From contig CAAGHA010000122.1 of NCBI GenBank assembly GCA_900769555.1, forward strand, positions 1 through 64,000: DNA of 64,000 nucleotides. The letters are read 5' to 3'. Below are positions 60,693 through 64,000 of this stretch, piece after piece (the first letter of the stretch is position 1; every line of letters begins with the position of its first letter). Origin of the DNA: Bacteroidales bacterium. GTDB lineage: Bacteria > Bacteroidota > Bacteroidia > Bacteroidales > Paludibacteraceae. The position numbers and the translations under genes are program-made. The notes below the pieces were generated by a model, which did no database searches, was not told where the DNA came from, and saw only the letters and a list, made by a program, of their open reading frames with translations.

Positions 60693-61625
60693 CTATTTTT
60701 GTAAATAAATCAAATCACCCAACTTGTCATTCCACTCCTTTGGTGTAAATACCCCCAATCCACTTGCAGGATAAAAAGTAATCTCTCCAAAATAAACTTT
60801 CTCTTGAATAGAGTATAAATCAATCCGAACAAATGGAATTTGATTCCCAATCTTAGAACAAATCGAAAACATGTTTTCTAAATTAGCGGGTTTTGCAACG
60901 GGTTTCAACCCATTTTTCACAATATCGATATCATGTGTGGGATTAAGTCCGACAAATGACATATGCTCCCACATTCTATCATAAAAGTCTATAGTTTCAT
61001 TACTTCTTCTATCCCGAATTACTTGACAATACAATGGGAACCCACCAAAGCAATAAAACTTGTAATCTATCAGATCTTCTAAACTCTCCTCTCCCATATA
61101 TTTCTCAGCAATAATCCTTTTCTTAACATCTTTGTAAGGCCATTCTCTATAAGACTTATAAATACAACTTTTCATTGATTTCCTCAGTTTCTCGATAGCA
61201 GCCATTCTATTGAAAGATGACTTATCTTTACAAATTACCACACCTGAACTTCCTCCTCCATGCGTTGTTTTCAAAACAAATTGATCCGGCAATTTATCCC
61301 ACTCAATTTCTTCGGGAGTATCCCACACTCCTAACGTAGGAATAATATACTCCTCTCCAATAAGATTTGCCACATATTCCTTCACGGCAAACTTATCTAC
61401 CATGGTGGTATATTCCGGTTTCCGGTTATACAATTTTAACCATTGCAATTTTTCCGAAAATGTTTTAGGATTTTTCCAATCTATCCAATACCCCATCTTA
61501 CACCTAAACAAGAGAGAGAGATAAAGTTTATCCGGAAATAGAAAACTCAAATTTTGCAATAGGGAAGCACAAAATTCTCCTCGGTTGCTTTTTAATAAAT
61601 TTATGGCTGTTGAAATCTTGGACAT
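60693..61625 (-). CDS. TupA-like ATP-grasp protein of polysaccharide synthesis
   Basis: The 310 residues show the family pattern: NPKTFSEKLQWLKLYNRKPE near 52, DQFVLKTTHGGGSSGVVICK near 119, RIIAEKYMGEESLEDLIDYK and the C-terminal IDLYSIQEKVYFGEITFYPA. TupA was named for teichuronic acid synthesis in Bacillus, and the family is often called glycosyltransferase-like, though its fold is ATP-grasp. A role in adding or modifying a residue of the polysaccharide is expected. The remnant just downstream indicates that a second such gene was once here. Confidence 0.83.
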   Translation of the reverse strand: MSKISTAINLLKSNRGEFCASLLQNLSFLFPDKLYLSLLFRCKMGYWIDWKNPKTFSEKLQWLKLYNRKPEYTTMVDKFAVKEYVANLIGEEYIIPTLGVWDTPEEIEWDKLPDQFVLKTTHGGGSSGVVICKDKSSFNRMAAIEKLRKSMKSCIYKSYREWPYKDVKKRIIAEKYMGEESLEDLIDYKFYCFGGFPLYCQVIRDRRSNETIDFYDRMWEHMSFVGLNPTHDIDIVKNGLKPVAKPANLENMFSICSKIGNQIPFVRIDLYSIQEKVYFGEITFYPASGLGVFTPKEWNDKLGDLIYLQK

Positions 61626-61663
61626 TAAAAATTAAATAAAATATGTAATACTTAAATTTTTAT

Positions 61664-62818
61664 TCAGTTCGCTTTCGCCACACAATAGCCTACCCCCATA
61701 GTAGTAAAAATATTCATACTCGCATACGACATTGAATAGAGTGTCAACATAAATAATGCTATAAAATACGCTACAGAAGCATTTTTTATTTGGACGTCCT
61801 CAATTTTTTTCTCCATATTATAAAACGTCCGCCAATACCAAGCATACAAACAAACACCCAACAATCCATTGTTAATCATTAGTTCCAACCAATCGTTGTG
61901 AGCATAATTCCCTGCAAATTGAATTGTAGCATCTGCACCAAATCCGAACAAACAATGAAACAAAGAACCATTCTCTAAAAATGAATACCACAACATAGAA
62001 TAGATAGAATCCCTTCCACTTGCATTACCCTCTAACGTTTGCTCCACTCTTCGTTGAAAATAGGCACTATTTGCCATTAGGTCTTGTACGACCAAAAATA
62101 TCAAAATTGACGCAACAAAAGAAAGCAAAAAAAGATAGAGTTTTTCCCTTTGCGAAGCCTCTTTTAGCGAGTGATATAGAAAATAGATGGCAAGTATGGC
62201 TCCCAACAAGATGGCCCCTCGCTTCATACCCATCACCACAAAGGTTAAAATATAAACCAATGCGGCATATTGCAACAACCTTTTTTTTCCCAGAAAAAAG
62301 AGCATTGGAATCAAGGTCATAAAACGGATTCCCAAGTTGTTGGTTATTTCCTCTCTCCCCGTATTTCGAGAGGCTTTTTGGTAATTTTGAATATAACTAA
62401 AAGTTACCAAAATCAAAAAGAGATAGAGATATAATTGAAGGTGCTTCTGCTCCAAAATCCCCATCTTAGCAAAAAGGTAATACACATAAATGGGTAAAAG
62501 AGATATATAAATATTTTTTAAATAATAAAAGGGTATAATCGCACTTAAATTATGTCCCATGATAATTGACTCTCCTCGAAAAATACGAATCACCCCATAA
62601 ACTGTAAACATTAAAATTAATAGATTCAATGCCTTTAGATAGGAATTAACATTGTAGTTTATATTTACATAAAGAAAGCAATAGATGGAGAATAATAAAA
62701 GCAAAACCAAAATCATTTGCGCCATTCCTCCTCCATAATGAGAAAAAACAGTACCTTGCAAAAAATATAAACTCCATAAAAGGGTATATAAATGCAATAG
62801 TGTAGATGACTTTATCAT
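61664..62818 (-). CDS. wzy: Wzy/WaaL-type O-antigen polymerase or ligase
   Basis: The 384 residues have about ten to twelve membrane helices and a periplasmic loop with QFAGNYAHNDWLELMINNGL, which matches the H-N-x-W-L-E motif of Wzy/WaaL proteins. Its place beside a Wzx-type flippase argues for the polymerase, which joins repeat units on the periplasmic side. Sequence alone cannot exclude a ligase. Its start overlaps the stop of the flippase gene (ATGA). Confidence 0.8.
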   Translation of the reverse strand: MIKSSTLLHLYTLLWSLYFLQGTVFSHYGGGMAQMILVLLLLFSIYCFLYVNINYNVNSYLKALNLLILMFTVYGVIRIFRGESIIMGHNLSAIIPFYYLKNIYISLLPIYVYYLFAKMGILEQKHLQLYLYLFLILVTFSYIQNYQKASRNTGREEITNNLGIRFMTLIPMLFFLGKKRLLQYAALVYILTFVVMGMKRGAILLGAILAIYFLYHSLKEASQREKLYLFLLSFVASILIFLVVQDLMANSAYFQRRVEQTLEGNASGRDSIYSMLWYSFLENGSLFHCLFGFGADATIQFAGNYAHNDWLELMINNGLLGVCLYAWYWRTFYNMEKKIEDVQIKNASVAYFIALFMLTLYSMSYASMNIFTTMGVGYCVAKAN

Positions 62819-64000
62819 TTTTTCAATCTTTTACAAAAATCTATAATGTACCCTCTTTCAACTTCAAATAAAGAAAGTACAAAAATGTATATACACACAC
62901 TTAGTAAAAAATAAAATATATTTTCCGCAAGAGTTTTAGCTTCTGGTAAAATAATCAAAACAAAAGCGAAAGTAATAGTAGCTAAAATAGATGGAAAAAC
63001 ATTCTTAACCATTTGGACAAAAGAAATTTTAGTCAAATAATAAACTAATATAAAACTTACGATAATGCCTTGAACTCTAAGCATTGCTCTAACCAAACAT
63101 AATGTATCATATCCATCTGATATAAAATAATAGATCATTGGTACTAAAAATAATATATGTAATGTCTGTCCCAATACCGACATCTTTGGTTTCCCCAATG
63201 CTCTATACAACTCACTACTATAATGAGAGAACACGATTGTTAAAGCACCTGTCAGGCCCCATAATCCAATAAAATAGGCAGCTTCTGCCCACTGTGGTCC
63301 TAATAAGATGGCTGTAATAAAATCCCTAAACAGATAAATAATCATTCCCAATGGAATTACCAACATACCCACCAATTTCTGAAACTTAAAAAACATCTTC
63401 TTAAACTCGTCCGGATTATTTTGTAAGCGAGACAATGAGGAGTATAAGACCGGGGTTGTAGCAGATGTTACCACCGAATTGATTTGAGCAACAGTGGTCA
63501 TTGAAGTACGATACAATCCCAAATAATGAGGTGACAAAAATTTTCCAACAATAAAAAGATCTACATAAGAAGTCAACCAAATAGATACAGACTCAACCAT
63601 AGACCACATACTGAAAGAGAACATCTCCTTCAATTTGGAAAAACTATAGTATCGATTGGGTTTCCATGGGGATTTTAAAGTAAGAAGAAGTGCATTGGAG
63701 AAATTCTGTGCAATCACACCCAAAATCAATGCCCAACAATTTCTAAAATACAAAGCCAATGGGATGGTTACAAAAAGAGGAATCAAAACTCCTACTATGC
63801 GAACATAAAACAGGGTTTTAAAATCAAACCCTCTTTTATAAAGAGCCATCTGAATGCTTGAAAAGGCTGCTAAAGGTATGCAACATCCTGCTACCGCAAT
63901 CTCGGTGCTTTCGTTGGGACTTCCAACTAATTCAGCTATTGGCTGAGAGAAGATGATAATCAATCCCCAAATTAACAAGGAAAAAATCAAATTGGTCCAA
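62815..64000 (-). CDS. wzx: Wzx-type oligosaccharide flippase, partial
   Basis: The reading frame continues past the right edge, with about the last 395 residues visible, so some 80-120 residues at the N-terminus are missing. The visible part is highly hydrophobic (about ten helices), of the polysaccharide-export MATE-like type: IAELVGSPNESTEIAVAGCC, MWSMVESVSIWLTSYVDLFI and GKFLSPHYLGLYRTSMTTVA, the last two being typical of the Wzx/lipopolysaccharide-translocase family. It moves the lipid-linked repeat unit across the inner membrane. The bases before 63990 still read in frame (WTNLIFSLLI), so 63990 is not the true start. Confidence 0.85.
   Translation of the reverse strand, partial: WTNLIFSLLIWGLIIIFSQPIAELVGSPNESTEIAVAGCCIPLAAFSSIQMALYKRGFDFKTLFYVRIVGVLIPLFVTIPLALYFRNCWALILGVIAQNFSNALLLTLKSPWKPNRYYSFSKLKEMFSFSMWSMVESVSIWLTSYVDLFIVGKFLSPHYLGLYRTSMTTVAQINSVVTSATTPVLYSSLSRLQNNPDEFKKMFFKFQKLVGMLVIPLGMIIYLFRDFITAILLGPQWAEAAYFIGLWGLTGALTIVFSHYSSELYRALGKPKMSVLGQTLHILFLVPMIYYFISDGYDTLCLVRAMLRVQGIIVSFILVYYLTKISFVQMVKNVFPSILATITFAFVLIILPEAKTLAENIFYFLLSVCIYIFVLSLFEVERGYIIDFCKRLKK

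Noticed and set aside
1..64000. tRNA, rRNA or known riboswitch genes
   Set aside because: I scanned the gaps for cloverleaf arms, rRNA landmarks and common riboswitch cores and saw none; a covariance-model search would be needed to exclude weak cases.

Overview
The window is a stretch of a Bacteroidales-type chromosome, low in GC (about one third by eye). Lineage markers are a GldB-type lipoprotein, a Bacteroidetes-style LptD, a GT3-type glycogen synthase next to a DUF3417-type glucan phosphorylase, a GGGtGRT protein, DUF5715, DUF2490 and DUF4956 proteins, and several promoters of the Bacteroidetes form (TTTG, 19-20 bases, TAnnTTTG). Ribosome binding sites are mostly A-rich and not Shine-Dalgarno-like, with one clear exception. 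The genus cannot be decided from the sequence alone.

Region by region. 1-3.2 kb: a frameshifted DUF5715 gene, then a two-gene unit for a NifU-like scaffold protein and a GGGtGRT protein. 3.2-7.7 kb: a minus-strand operon of a small secreted protein, a VTC-fold polyphosphate polymerase, a DUF4956 membrane protein, a DUF2490 outer-membrane protein and a YejM/PbgA-like membrane sulfatase-fold protein. 8-16 kb: a pRiA4b ORF-3-like protein, DnaA, an MlaD-type MCE protein, a cell-wall amidase and, divergently, LptD. 16.6-24 kb: glycogen synthase and glucan phosphorylase, MiaA, a TauE/SafE permease, a FemAB/GNAT-like acyltransferase and a YbgC-type thioesterase. 24.4-41 kb: ATP-dependent PEP carboxykinase, a hotdog thioesterase, an outer-membrane barrel, TsaC, an EamA transporter, a DUF3256-like protein, a 1409-residue acyl-CoA dehydratase activase fusion with dihydrofolate reductase, an ABC-F protein, GldB, a lipoprotein and a MORN-repeat protein. 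41.4 kb to the end: a minus-strand surface polysaccharide locus, read from the right edge (flippase, polymerase, TupA-like protein, hexapeptide acetyltransferase, three genes for UDP-N-acetyl-L-fucosamine, glycosyltransferases, epimerases, ATP-grasp, deacetylase, initiating sugar transferase) to a terminator near 45.9 kb, followed by a separate unit (CapD-like dehydratase, mannose-6-phosphate isomerase, acyltransferase).

The most unusual signal is non-coding. About a dozen full or partial copies of an A/T-rich element lie in the gaps of the first 41 kb. Full copies are about 90-260 bp, begin near TAAGGTAACTTCTATAAA, and end with its inverse. A second family (B) has ends near AGAAGTTGTTTAAA and shares an internal module with the first. 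They look like non-autonomous foldback (MITE-like) elements. Two of them supply the last codons or the stop codon of neighbouring genes, and one encloses the dnaA terminator. They are essentially absent from the polysaccharide locus. That locus instead carries decaying genes (an aminotransferase tail, a serine acetyltransferase fragment, a TupA-like tail and an epimerase cut by an in-frame stop) and a set of three 22-bp dyad repeats before its last operon.
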